A stretch of DNA of 56,796 bases from Neoroseomonas eburnea (GTDB taxonomy: Bacteria > Pseudomonadota > Alphaproteobacteria > Acetobacterales > Acetobacteraceae): positions 1 to 56,796 of the forward strand of contig NZ_JAAEDL010000031.1 of NCBI RefSeq assembly GCF_018129005.1. Reading direction: 5' to 3'. Of the stretch, positions 26,010 through 34,578 are shown in pieces. The position numbers and the translations under genes are program-made. The notes under the pieces were generated by a model, which saw only the letters and a list, made by a program, of their open reading frames with translations, was not told the DNA's origin and searched no databases. Numbering within the stretch: the stretch's first letter is position 1; the number at the start of each line of letters is the position of its first letter.

Positions 26010-26499
26010 TCGCGACATCCTGGCTGTCAATGCGCCGGTCGAACAGGCCAAGAATCCGGCGTTCATCGGCCTGCATCCTGTCGGCAGAGTATCCCGTGAC
26101 GTTCAGAAGGTGGACGTCCATCGCCGCGTCGCCGGATCCCGCCGCGAGGCTTCCGGGCAGGATGCTGACCACCCCGCCCAGCAGCACACCGGCCGCTTCA
26201 TTCCGGTTGGTGAGTTGAGCGCGCACCCACCCAGGCGCGATCGGCAGGCGGGGGTCGAGGGCACGCCGCGCGACATCGAGTCCACCCATGAAGGCGTCCG
26301 CCAGGAAACGCGGCAGGAACCCCGCCACCCGCCAGAGCACGATGCCAGGCTGGTCCGCGGGATACAGTCGCAGACTGAGCAGCGTCGCAGCAGCAACCGC
26401 AAGCCCGCCATAGATCAGCGCATCCGCCGATCCACCCGTCAGGGTGACCCAAAGCAGCGCAAAAAAAACCGACCGGTTCAGAGCTGAGGCAAGCCGCAT
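26002..26499 (-). CDS. mrpE: MrpE subunit
   Basis: A 165-residue protein: two N-terminal helices (NRSVFFALLWVTLTGG, LIYGGLAVAAATLLSL), a middle hydrophobic segment and the cytoplasmic domain with NEAAGVLLGGVVSILPGSL and MDVHLLNV, typical of MnhE/MrpE. It is the first gene of the operon. Start ATG 26499; the longer frame upstream reads through a hairpin region and lacks family features. The ribosome site is weak (GAGAGAC). Confidence 0.87.
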   Translation of the reverse strand: MRLASALNRSVFFALLWVTLTGGSADALIYGGLAVAAATLLSLRLYPADQPGIVLWRVAGFLPRFLADAFMGGLDVARRALDPRLPIAPGWVRAQLTNRNEAAGVLLGGVVSILPGSLAAGSGDAAMDVHLLNVTGYSADRMQADERRILGLFDRRIDSQDVANG

Positions 26500-26914
26500 C
26501 GTCTCTCGAGTGCCTTTGTGGGTGGCGGGTCGGATAACAGTACTTTCCAGGATTCCGACAACCGGAAAACAGGCAAGCGCCCGTGGGCAGCGCTTGCCTC
26601 CCCGCAGAAGGCTCATCGGACCGCATAGCGGCACAGCATACCGCGCCCGGCGGGTTTCTGCCATGCCGCCCTGAGCCGCCGATGCTGGCCGGCGACCACC
26701 GGGACCTCGCGCGCCATCGCGACGCAGCGGGTCGGCCGCCGGTCGCGACAATCGGAGGTCGAACGGGCCAGCCAGGGTCGGCTTGCGCTTGCGGCGACGC
26801 GGATCGTCGTCGCGCAGCGACCGTCGTCACGGCCGGGGCCTCGCGGCGGCATCAGCGGGAGAGCGGACGGTTCCGCGACGCAGCCGCGTACGGCCTCCGG
26901 CGGCTGGCGGGTCA
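26500..26914. other. Gene-free region between MgtC-like gene and mrp operon
   Basis: About 415 bases with no supported gene. It contains the hairpin annotated at 26572-26598 and should hold the mrp promoter. No other structure was recognised. Confidence 0.5.
26572..26598 (-). terminator. Terminator-like hairpin in the mrp leader
   Basis: GGCAAGCGC and GCGCTTGCC form a perfect 9-bp stem with a 9-base loop. On the minus strand it is followed by TGTTTTCC, so it can act as an intrinsic terminator for leftward transcription, either ending the MgtC-like transcript or attenuating mrpE, whose start is 73 bases downstream. Confidence 0.5.
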
Positions 26915-28204
26915 TCAGGGCAGCGCCGCCGGAACCGGCAGCAGGAACGCCGCCCAGGCCGCCGCCAGGCCAAGAATGAGCCCAGGCACCACCCGGCCGG
27001 CAAAGCCGCCGCGCCCGAGCGTCACGGCCAGGACGACCCGGGCACCGGTGTTGGTGCTGATCGCCGCAAGGATCGGCAGCACCGCCTCCTGCGGCGCGAT
27101 CTGGCCCGCCCCGACCATCAGCGCGACCGAGATTGCCGCCGATTGCGTGTTGACGATGCCGGCCAGCGCGGCGGCCGCGATCATGGCGTTCAGCCCGAAC
27201 TCCTGCTGCACGGCGGTGGACGCCAGCATGATCCCGGCCAGGGCCGCCGAAAAGGCCAGCGCCCCGGTCAGGCTGATCGCGCGCGGCTGCACGACCGGAG
27301 TGGCGCCCTGGTCTGGCGGCGGGTTCTCGGCGCAGGCCGGCGGCGCTCGCAAGGCCGTAATCGTCCATGGCGCGGCATAAAGGACTGCCGCCAGACCCCC
27401 GGCCAGCAGTGGCAGCGCCATCGCGTTCAGCGTGGCCACGCTGGCCGCCGCCAGCACCATCGACATCGTGACGGCCGTCGAGAGCGAGGACAGACAGGCC
27501 CCCGCGACCGCCCCCCGCATCTGCGCAGGTGCCGAGCGCGTCCGCCGGGCCATGTCACGGATGGTCGCCGTGCTGGAGACGAAACCCGAGGCGAAACCGG
27601 TCAGCGCCAGTCCGTGTTGCGCCCCGCAGAGCCGCACCGCCACATAGCCGGCTGCGGCGATGACCATGACCATGATCACCACCGACCACATCAGATAGGG
27701 GTTCAGCACGCCGTAGGGGCCGAAGGTCCGGTTTGGGAGGATCGGCAGCACCACGAGCGTGGCGGCCGCCAGCAAGAGCCCATCGCGCAATTCCTGCTCG
27801 GTCATCACCGACCGCACGAAGCCGCGCAGATAGGCCCGCGATGCCAGAAGCACCGCCACCACGACCCCGGTCCCGGCGGCGACCACGGGATGCGTCACCG
27901 ACAACCCGCCCAGCAGCACAGTCATCACCAGGGCGACCTCGGTGGTCAGGCCGATGTGTTCTGACTTGTCGCGCCAGTAGGCCAGCCCAACCAGCAGCAT
28001 GACGCTGATGATGACGGTGGCCAGCAGGATGACACCGCCGGCCTGCTGCGCAACCGCGCCCAGAAGCGCCGTGATGGCAAATGTTCGGATTCCCGCCAAA
28101 GACTTGACGTCGGGCGACATGCGCTGCTCGCGCTCGGCCCCGATCAGGAGGCCGATCCCCAGTGCTTCGGCGAGATTGAACAGGATCAGCGCCTCCTGGT
28201 TCAT
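26915..28204 (-). CDS. MgtC/SapB-family membrane protein (DUF4010)
   Basis: A 429-residue integral membrane protein. The N-terminal part is MgtC-like (LAEALGIGLLIGAERE, GIRTFAITALLGA), followed by additional helices of the DUF4010 domain (ALTGFASGFVSSTATI, FGLNAMIAAAALAGIVNTQSAA). MgtC-type proteins are tied to magnesium limitation and ATP synthase control; the DUF4010 form is uncharacterised. The 3' end of an IS3-type remnant overlaps its start by 4 bases, so its native promoter may have been replaced. Transcribed toward the mrp operon, about 415 bases away. Confidence 0.85.
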   Translation of the reverse strand: MNQEALILFNLAEALGIGLLIGAEREQRMSPDVKSLAGIRTFAITALLGAVAQQAGGVILLATVIISVMLLVGLAYWRDKSEHIGLTTEVALVMTVLLGGLSVTHPVVAAGTGVVVAVLLASRAYLRGFVRSVMTEQELRDGLLLAAATLVVLPILPNRTFGPYGVLNPYLMWSVVIMVMVIAAAGYVAVRLCGAQHGLALTGFASGFVSSTATIRDMARRTRSAPAQMRGAVAGACLSSLSTAVTMSMVLAAASVATLNAMALPLLAGGLAAVLYAAPWTITALRAPPACAENPPPDQGATPVVQPRAISLTGALAFSAALAGIMLASTAVQQEFGLNAMIAAAALAGIVNTQSAAISVALMVGAGQIAPQEAVLPILAAISTNTGARVVLAVTLGRGGFAGRVVPGLILGLAAAWAAFLLPVPAALP

Positions 28205-28668
28205 CGGCGGGCCCGGCAGGCGTTGCCCTCGGGTGCGCGGCCGAAGGCGGGCGCGCGCTCGATCCGGGGGAGGAGGAAATCCTCATGGAAGTCGTCGGCC
28301 ATGTCCTGGCCGGCGTGGTCGCGGGGAAGCGCGAGCCCGCGAGCGACACCCTCGGCGAAGCCGCCGACGCGGCGGCGCACGTCATGGCGGATCGGTTCGA
28401 GAGTCTCGAAGCGGGTGGCGCGTGGCGCGGCGTGGACGCCGACGCGCTCGGCCGGGCGGTGACCGACGGCGATGAACACCGCGACCTGCCGGCCGCTGGT
28501 GATCGCGGTGGTCGGGCCGGTGCCCCGGAGGGAGTCGACCGTCGCCGGCATGGTCGGGCGGTCGTGGCTCCGCGGCCCGCGTGGCCCGCCGCGCTGCGAC
28601 GGGGCGGGCAGATCGTGCGCGCGCACAAGGCGCGGCACCCCCGGCCGCGCCGTCTCTCTCGTCGCCAT
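28201..28668 (-). pseudogene. IS3-type integrase/transposase remnant
   Basis: The 155-residue frame keeps an integrase-core order in degenerate form: RLVRAHDLPAPSQRGGPRGPRSHD, VAVFIAVGHRPAERVGVHAA, TRFETLEPIRHDVRRRVGGFA, ALPRDHAGQDMADDF and APAFGRAPEGNACR, which correspond to transposase segments LMREHGLLAPHRxGRPxGPxAHD, VAVDHxxAECVGIHA, RHDHGSQYMSDDF and SPAFVREPEGNGCAERF. The WGTDxTT catalytic segment is lost, and the end is cut at the MgtC-like gene. Read in other frames the region has no better match. Confidence 0.7.
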
Positions 28669-28975
28669 GTCCGTCCCTCCGGCCGAAACTGTCCGCCCAC
28701 GCGACGATAGACCGCCCCGCCTGATCCGCCGAGGGACGACGGGCACGGCGCGCCGTCCGCGGCTCCGAGTAGCCGTGCAGCATCGCACATAGGCTTTCTG
28801 CGCATGGCCATGAACCGCCTCGTGCCTGGCCGCCTCGCCCGATGGCTCTCACGCTGCCACCGGACTACATCGCCGGCGTACCGCTTCTAGAGGGGCAGGT
28901 CACCTGAATGTCCGTTGATATCGCTCACCATCTTCCGGACGATTTCCCACCGGTCGGACATTCATTCACAAACTC
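28669..28975. other. Gene-free region with a long inverted repeat
   Basis: About 300 bases with no gene. TGAATGTCCG (28905-28914) and CGGACATTCA (28955-28964) form a perfect 10-bp inverted repeat with a 40-base spacer just after the stop of the Crp/Fnr gene. Nothing else was recognised. Confidence 0.4.
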
Positions 28976-29704
28976 TCACGCCAAGCGCTTCGCGGCTTCC
29001 ATCGCTGCCTCGACGTCGGCCCGAATCGCCGCCTCATCCAGCAGGACAATGGCGCGCGGCCCGACCCGGAGGCGGCCGAGACGGACGAGGTCCGCCAATT
29101 CACGCGACACCGCCTCGCGTCGCGCCCCGATCCGCGACGCGAGTTCGGGCCGGGCCGGCGGCGGCGAGATTGCAAGACCTCCTCCTGCCTCCGGCGGGCG
29201 AGGCCGCGCAAGACGAAGCAACTCGGCGCAGAGTCGCTGCCGCGTCGGCAGCACGGCGTATTCGAGTAGGCGTCGGTTCTGGCTCCGCACCCGCTCCGCC
29301 AGCAGCGCGATCAGCCGCCGCCCGAGCGGTGGCGAAGCCAGGATCAGTTCCACGAAGGCGTCGCCCGGCATCACCGCAATCACCGCGCGATGGAGGGCGT
29401 GAATGCCAGCCGAGGGGGAAACGGCGGGGCCCGCGAAGGCTGCCAGCTCGCCCACGAAGGCGCCCGGGCCCACCTCGGCCACGATCTTCTCCCGCCCCCC
29501 GCTCGATCGCATGAGGACCCGCAGCGGCCCGCCACGCAGGACCACGCGCACCTCGGTGGAGGGGCAGTCGAAGTCGAGCACTAGCTCGCCGGCAGCGACT
29601 TGCACGACCCGCGACGCAGCCTCCGCACGGGCGAGCGTCGCGGCGTCCGCATCCCTGAAGAAGGCAAGTCGCCCGAGGCCCGGCGCGAGGCGTTCCTTGT
29701 CCAC
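28976..29704 (-). CDS. Crp/Fnr-family transcription regulator
   Basis: A 242-residue regulator. An N-terminal cyclic-nucleotide-type beta barrel (about 10-125; GPGAFVGELAAFAG) is followed by the dimer helix and a winged helix (about 170-225) with the recognition element LASRIGARREAVSRELADLVRLG. It lacks the N-terminal cysteine cluster of oxygen-sensing FNR; the single Cys near residue 47 is in the barrel. It could read another signal (redox, nitric oxide, heme or cNMP). It is the only Crp/Fnr protein in the window and a candidate to act on the FNR-like sites at 39267 and 42197. Confidence 0.85.
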   Translation of the reverse strand: MDKERLAPGLGRLAFFRDADAATLARAEAASRVVQVAAGELVLDFDCPSTEVRVVLRGGPLRVLMRSSGGREKIVAEVGPGAFVGELAAFAGPAVSPSAGIHALHRAVIAVMPGDAFVELILASPPLGRRLIALLAERVRSQNRRLLEYAVLPTRQRLCAELLRLARPRPPEAGGGLAISPPPARPELASRIGARREAVSRELADLVRLGRLRVGPRAIVLLDEAAIRADVEAAMEAAKRLA

Positions 29705-29806
29705 CGCGTTCCTTAACCGGCTGCGGCGGGTAGTGTTCCGTGCGATGGCCTTTCGCGCAACCGGGAAGTGTTGGTTTCGATGGCGGCGAGGACGGGAGGC
29801 GGTCCC

Positions 29807-30130
29807 TCAGATGCCGCGCTCCAGGGCGGCGATGCGGTCGCGCACGGCCAGGCGCTCGCGCTTAAGAGCGCCGAGTGCGGCGGCGTCGGGCCGCGGTCTC
29901 GCCGCCGCCTCCGCGATCCGGCGCTCCAGCGCCGAATGGTGAAGCCAGAGCCGCGACAGGAGCCAAGTGAGAGAGGCCAAGTCTTCAGGCAGCTTATCGC
30001 TGGATTGCAGCGCGCTTCGCTCAAACGAGAGCCGCGTGGGGAACAGCCGGTATCCCTCCCGCAAGGCCTGGTGGCGACACGTGACGGCGGTCGGCGTGGA
30101 AGCGATCGGGGGGCGGGCGTCGGCGGTCAT
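29807..30130 (-). CDS. DUF465 (YdcH-like) small coiled-coil protein
   Basis: A 107-residue protein whose C-terminal half forms a helical hairpin with the DUF465 pattern: LWLHHSALERRIAEAAARPRPD, then LGALKRERLAVRDRIAALE. Function unknown; members are small cytoplasmic helical proteins. The start is taken at ATG 30130, with GGAGA about 10 bases upstream; ATG 30226 would add 32 residues of low-complexity sequence. It is on the same strand as and upstream of the Crp/Fnr gene. Confidence 0.65.
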   Translation of the reverse strand: MTADARPPIASTPTAVTCRHQALREGYRLFPTRLSFERSALQSSDKLPEDLASLTWLLSRLWLHHSALERRIAEAAARPRPDAAALGALKRERLAVRDRIAALERGI

Positions 30131-30291
30131 GGTCGGCGTCTCCGTCTCTGGCGCCCGTTGGTCGGACGCGCAAGGTGAAGGTCCGACATCACGCCGCCCC
30201 AGCGTTCGGATCGGCGTCAGAGGCACCCGGACCTAACACGGTGTACATCCGGACTGCTGGTACGTGGTTCAATCCGGCTCCGGCCGAGACC

Positions 30292-30515
30292 GTGCGGAAC
30301 CGCACGCGGCGGGCGTGCCCGCGCTTGCCTGGCGGTTCAGGCACGGCGATGTATGCCGCAAGACGGTACCCGGGTTCCTCTGGCGCGATATGCAGCGTCA
30401 TGTCGGACCGTCGCGCCCGCACATGGAGCCCGGTTTCAACATGGACTGCTGCGACTCGATCCTGGTCGGCAACTGGACCCGGCAAGCCTGCCTGGACGCG
30501 GCGCGCCTTCATGGC
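30292..30515 (+). repeat. Block B of a diverged inverted repeat pair
   Basis: About 220 bases resembling block A (18338-18562) in opposite orientation. It opens with GTGCGGAACCGCAC and in one frame encodes RAEPHAAGVP, HGDVCRKTVPG, MQRHVGP, MEPGFNMDCCDSILVGNW and ARLHG. Many differences from block A fall at third positions of this frame, which suggests descent from a coding gene. Unlike block A the frame stays open, but downstream it becomes Arg-rich and unconvincing. The rest of the 30131-30775 interval shows no supported gene. Confidence 0.5.
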
Positions 30516-30775
30516 AAGCGTCATTGGCCTGCCGGTCGTCGACCTCGGGGCGCTGCACGCCCGGAGCGGAATGCGCGAGAGCCTCAGCCTGTCGGCCGGC
30601 TGCATCGTTCTCGGACTGACCTTGGGCGACCGCGTGCGCTCCATTTTCGCGGTGCTTCTGCTCAGGACGGGCGCGCCGATGCGGGTCTTCGCGGGCAACG
30701 AACACGACGTCGGCAGGTTCCGCGCGTCGGGCGTGCCGACCACACCGGCCAAACCAACAATCTGGAGAAGATGCG

Positions 30776-31084
30776 ATGATTCGGGACTTCTTTCTTTGGC
30801 TGCTGATGAGCCTGGTAGTCGAGCCGATGCAGGCGGAATGGAGCACGCGGCTGCAGGCGGCAGGCGCATCGCCATCGGTCGTCGCCGACGTGACGCGCTG
30901 CACCTCGGAGGCGGGTCCGGCACTCGCCGCGCGCGCGGCCGATGACCCATGGTGGGGGATCACCACCGCCGCGGGCGTGCTGATCGGCTTCCGCGATGGC
31001 GTCGTGATCGTCGCGGAGGCGACTCCGGGGTGCGCCGCGGCGGTGCAGGCGGCTGGACCGTTCCTGGCTGGCCTCCGCTCCTGA
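30776..31084 (+). CDS. Small exported or membrane-anchored hypothetical protein
   Basis: A 102-residue protein starting with a hydrophobic segment (FFLWLLMSLVVEPM) and followed by an Ala-rich, mostly helical region with two cysteines (VTRCTSEAG and ATPGCAAAV), which could pair in the periplasm. GGAGA lies about 9 bases before ATG 30776. No family recognised. It sits after block B and before the SNF gene on the same strand. Confidence 0.5.
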   Translation: MIRDFFLWLLMSLVVEPMQAEWSTRLQAAGASPSVVADVTRCTSEAGPALAARAADDPWWGITTAAGVLIGFRDGVVIVAEATPGCAAAVQAAGPFLAGLRS

Positions 31085-31526
31085 GCGGGCGATCAGGGCA
31101 TCAGCGCGGGTTGAATCACCAGCTGGCACTTCCACCGATGGAGGCGGGAAGCCATCGGCGCCGCGAGCCTGTCCGCGGCGCCGACCTAGTAGTGTGGCCC
31201 GCCCCGCAGGGGCGTGTCGCTCCCAAGCGGGACGCGGCGACAGGATTGAGGCGCAGGAGGATCCCGCGGTGTGGCACCCCGTTGCCGCCGGGCTCCGCCT
31301 CGGTCATGGTGCCAGCCTGCGGTGCCGCTGGTCGTGCAGGCGGCTTCGTCATCGCCGACCTTCGTGGTATGGCTCCCCGCTCCGGCACGCGGGTCCTGAT
31401 GCCACGGGAATGTGACCGCCGTGATGGACTTCGCCATCCTCAAGCCGAAGGCCGTCGGCCGGACACCATGCCGCCGGCCGGTCCGTTTCCCGGACGGATG
31501 GGATACCCGGAGGCGGTGCGCGCCCG
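31085..31526. other. Gene-free region upstream of the SNF gene
   Basis: About 440 bases with no supported gene; several short frames are only GC-rich chance frames. A strong GC hairpin is annotated at 31157-31182. The SNF promoter should be here. Confidence 0.4.
31157..31182 (+). terminator. GC-rich hairpin after the small exported protein gene
   Basis: GGCGCCGCG and CGCGGCGCC form a perfect 9-bp stem with an 8-base loop, 72 bases after the stop codon at 31084. There is no T-run after it, so termination is only a possibility; a leader hairpin for the SNF gene is the alternative. Confidence 0.3.
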
Positions 31527-32855
31527 ATGCGTGAGCAATGGGGCAGCCAGACGGGCTTCATCCTCGCCGCCATCGGCTCGGCGGTTGGGCTCGGAAACAT
31601 CTGGCGCTTCGCCTATGTCGCCGGCGAGAACGGCGGTGGCGCGTTCCTGCTGGTCTATCTGGTCATCGTCCTGACGCTCGGCCTGCCTCTGGTCGTCGCG
31701 GAGATCGCCATCGGGAAGCGCAGCAGGGTTGACGGCGTCACTGCCTTCGAGCGCCTCGCGCCTGCCTCGCCTTGGCGCCGGGTCGGGTGGCTCGGCGTGG
31801 CGGGCTCGGCGCTGATCCTGGCGTATTACTCCGTAATCGCCGGCTGGGCGCTGCGCTACTTCTCCGCCGCCGCGTCCGGGACGCTGTGGGACCGCCCGCC
31901 GGGCGGCTTCGCGGCCTCCTTCCGCGCCTTCATCGCCCATCCGCTCGAACCGCTCGGCTGGCATTTGGGCATGATGGCGATCAGCATGGCCATCGTCGTC
32001 GCCGGCGTCGCCCGCGGCATCGAACGCAGTTGCCTGTGGCTGATGCCGATGCTGGCCTTCATCGTCCTGCTGCTGGCCGGCTTCGCGCTGACCCTGCCGG
32101 GCTCCTCCGGCGGCGTCGCCTTCCTCTTCATGCCCCAGTGGTCGGCGGTGTTCGACCCGCGCGTGGTCCTGGCGGCAATGGGGCAGGCTTTCTTCTCGAT
32201 CGGCCTCGGCATGGCGGTCTACATCACCTACGGCGGCTACATGAAGCCCGAGCAGCGCATCGTCGGCTCGGCCGCGGTGATCGTCGCCGGCGACACCTGC
32301 TTCGCCATTGTCGCCGGCCTGGCGATCTTCCCGGCGGTCTTCGCGATGGGTGGCAACCCGGCTGCCGGGGCGGAGCTCGCCTTCATCACCCTGCCCGACA
32401 TCTTCCTCGCCATGCCGGGCGGCAAGATGTTGGCCAACGCCTTCTTCCTCCTGCTCAGTGCGGCGGCGCTGACCTCGATGATCTCGCTGCTCGAGGTTCC
32501 GGTCGCTGCCCTCATGCAGCGTGCCGGCCTGCGGCGCCGCACGGCCGTCCTCGCTGTCGGCGGCGCGGCCCTGCTGGGCGGCGTGGCGCCGGCCCTCGGA
32601 TACGGACCGCTCGCCTGGCTCAACGTGACCGGCGCGCCGCTGCTCGAGGAGGTGGACCACGTGGTCTCCAACCTGGTCCTGCCGCTGGCCGGCCTCGGTC
32701 TCGCCCTGTTCTTCGGCTGGGTGCTGCCGGCCGGCACCGCCCGCGACCTAGCGGGAATGCGCGGCCTGGCCTGGGCGCTCCTGCTGTGGGCGATCCGCTG
32801 GCTCGCACCGGTGTTCATCATCGGCCTGATGCTGTTCCGGCTGCTCGCCGGCTGA
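31527..32855 (+). CDS. SNF-family sodium-dependent transporter
   Basis: A 442-residue sodium:neurotransmitter symporter family protein, complete at the length of bacterial members (MhsT type, about 450). Conserved first helix GLGNIWRFAYVAGENGG binds sodium and substrate; about 11-12 helices follow, including GQAFFSIGLGMAVYITYGGY. Substrate is probably an amino acid, unknown which. It is the intact paralogue of the fragment at 16656, in opposite orientation. It ends 11 bases before the convergent KefC-like gene. Start ATG 31527. Confidence 0.9.
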   Translation: MREQWGSQTGFILAAIGSAVGLGNIWRFAYVAGENGGGAFLLVYLVIVLTLGLPLVVAEIAIGKRSRVDGVTAFERLAPASPWRRVGWLGVAGSALILAYYSVIAGWALRYFSAAASGTLWDRPPGGFAASFRAFIAHPLEPLGWHLGMMAISMAIVVAGVARGIERSCLWLMPMLAFIVLLLAGFALTLPGSSGGVAFLFMPQWSAVFDPRVVLAAMGQAFFSIGLGMAVYITYGGYMKPEQRIVGSAAVIVAGDTCFAIVAGLAIFPAVFAMGGNPAAGAELAFITLPDIFLAMPGGKMLANAFFLLLSAAALTSMISLLEVPVAALMQRAGLRRRTAVLAVGGAALLGGVAPALGYGPLAWLNVTGAPLLEEVDHVVSNLVLPLAGLGLALFFGWVLPAGTARDLAGMRGLAWALLLWAIRWLAPVFIIGLMLFRLLAG

Positions 32856-32866
32856 ACGGAACCCGC

Positions 32867-34549
32867 TCAGCCCTCGGGCTTCACCGCGACGAGCTCGGCG
32901 GCGCGCTCGGCGGCGTCGTGGAAGGGCAGCAGCACCAGGTCCGCGCCGCGCCCCAGCAGCTCGTTGCGTTCGGACCGCCCATGGGCGGTGACCGCGATCC
33001 TGCCGCCGAACCGCTCTCCGCGCAGCGCAGCGATCAGCGCCAGGCGATGGTCCTCGTGGGTCAGCCCGCCAGCATGGCTCGGGATGGCGGAGATCGCCCA
33101 GCGCGCACGCCCGAGCGGCAGCGTGGCGACGAGTTTGGGATCCGTCGCGTCGCCATAGACCGCCTCGAAGCCGCGGCGGCGCCAGGCGCGCACCGCCTCG
33201 GGGTCGAAATCAACCCCCAGAACCGCCAGGCCGCGCGCGCGCAGGCGCTCGGCGATCGCCCGGCCGAAACGGCCGAGCCCGAAGATCACCACATCGGGCG
33301 CGGCCGCCGCCTCGGCCGCCATGCCGCCCGTCTCGGCCGCCTCGCGCCAGGGGTGATCGCGCTCGAAGTTCCGCAGCGGCCGGTCGAACCAGGCGGCGAG
33401 CCGATGCGAATGCGTGATCATGTAGGTCGACAGCGCGATGGTGATCAGGCCGATCAGCGTCACCAGGCCGAGTGCCGGTTCCGCCACATGCCCCAGCGCG
33501 ACGCCCATCGCCATCAGGATCAGCGAGAATTCGCTGATCTGCGCCACCGTCAGCCCGGCAAGGAAGCCGGTTCTCCGCCGGTAGCCCATCGCCCCCATGA
33601 TGGCGACCACGATCAGCGGATTGCCCACCAGCACGAACACCGAGAGCACCGCCGCAGCGCCCAGCTGCTCGCCCATCGCGCCAAGGTCGAGCCGCGCGCC
33701 GAGCGCGATGAAGAAGAACAGCAGCAGGAAGTCGCGCAACGCCGACAGCCGCGCGGCGATCGCCTCGCGGAACTGGGTGGAGGCCAGCGCGACGCCGGCG
33801 AGCAGGCCGCCGATCTCCTTGCCGATCCCGAGGGCGTCGCCGACCGCCGCCAGCAGCGCCGCCCAGCCGATGGCGAAGCCGGCCAGCAGCTCGGGCGCGT
33901 GGGCCAGCCGGGCGGTCAGCGGCTCGGCGGCGAAGCGGATCACCAGGCCGACCAGCAGCAGCATCGCCGCCCCGCCCGCCGCGACGCGCAGCAGCCCGCC
34001 CAGCGCCGACACCTCGCCCACGCCCGCCGCCATCGCCGAGACCACCACCATGGCGAGCACCACGACGATGTCCTGCACGATCAGGAAGCCGAGCGCGATG
34101 CGCCCGTGCAGGCTGTCTATCTCGCGCTTGTCCGACAGCAGCTTGACGATGATGATGGTGCTCGAGAAGGTCAGCGCCACCGCGACATAGATGCTGGTCA
34201 CGGTGTCGAGCCCGAGCAGCAGGCACAGGCCGAAGCCGATCACCGCGGTGAAGGTCACCTGGCCGAGCCCGGTGGCGAGCGCCACGGCGCCGAGGCTGCG
34301 GATCAGGCCGATATCGAGCTTGAGGCCGACCAGGAACAGCAGCACGGCGATGCCGAGCTCGGCCAGCAACTGGATGTGCTCGTCCGAGCGCGCCACGCCG
34401 AGCACCCCGGGTCCGGCGATGATGCCAGCGCCGATCAGCCCGACGATCAGCGGCTGGCGCAGGAACAGCGCGATCAGCCCGGCCGCGGCGCCGAGCGCCA
34501 GCAGGGCGGCGACCTCGTAGAACACCGAGGCCGCGATCAGTTCCACCAA
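32867..34549 (-). CDS. KefC/YbaL-like cation-proton antiporter (CPA2 plus TrkA-N)
   Basis: A 560-residue inner-membrane protein. Residues about 1-385 form a CPA2 antiporter of 12-13 helices (PLIVGLIGAGIIAGPGVLG, IAVLLFLVGLKLD, GFLIVQDIVVVLAMVV). From about 400 a Rossmann RCK_N/TrkA-N domain follows, with VIFGLGRFGRAIAERL and FDPEAVRAW. Such proteins exchange potassium or sodium for protons, gated by nucleotide or thiol signals. It is transcribed downstream of the split Usp gene (29 bases apart). Confidence 0.88.
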   Translation of the reverse strand: MVELIAASVFYEVAALLALGAAAGLIALFLRQPLIVGLIGAGIIAGPGVLGVARSDEHIQLLAELGIAVLLFLVGLKLDIGLIRSLGAVALATGLGQVTFTAVIGFGLCLLLGLDTVTSIYVAVALTFSSTIIIVKLLSDKREIDSLHGRIALGFLIVQDIVVVLAMVVVSAMAAGVGEVSALGGLLRVAAGGAAMLLLVGLVIRFAAEPLTARLAHAPELLAGFAIGWAALLAAVGDALGIGKEIGGLLAGVALASTQFREAIAARLSALRDFLLLFFFIALGARLDLGAMGEQLGAAAVLSVFVLVGNPLIVVAIMGAMGYRRRTGFLAGLTVAQISEFSLILMAMGVALGHVAEPALGLVTLIGLITIALSTYMITHSHRLAAWFDRPLRNFERDHPWREAAETGGMAAEAAAAPDVVIFGLGRFGRAIAERLRARGLAVLGVDFDPEAVRAWRRRGFEAVYGDATDPKLVATLPLGRARWAISAIPSHAGGLTHEDHRLALIAALRGERFGGRIAVTAHGRSERNELLGRGADLVLLPFHDAAERAAELVAVKPEG

Positions 34550-34578
34550 GACTCAGGCCCCCATGCCGGATCGGGTTC

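Noticed and set aside
28201..28788. A host gene of 195 residues upstream of the MgtC-like gene
   Set aside because: The residues follow the order of an IS3-type integrase in degraded form, so it was called a remnant.
30264..30779. Block B as a 171-residue gene coupled by ATGA to the small exported protein
   Set aside because: The second half is Arg-rich and unlike real protein, there is no good start, and the equivalent copy A is frameshifted. Kept as a repeat.
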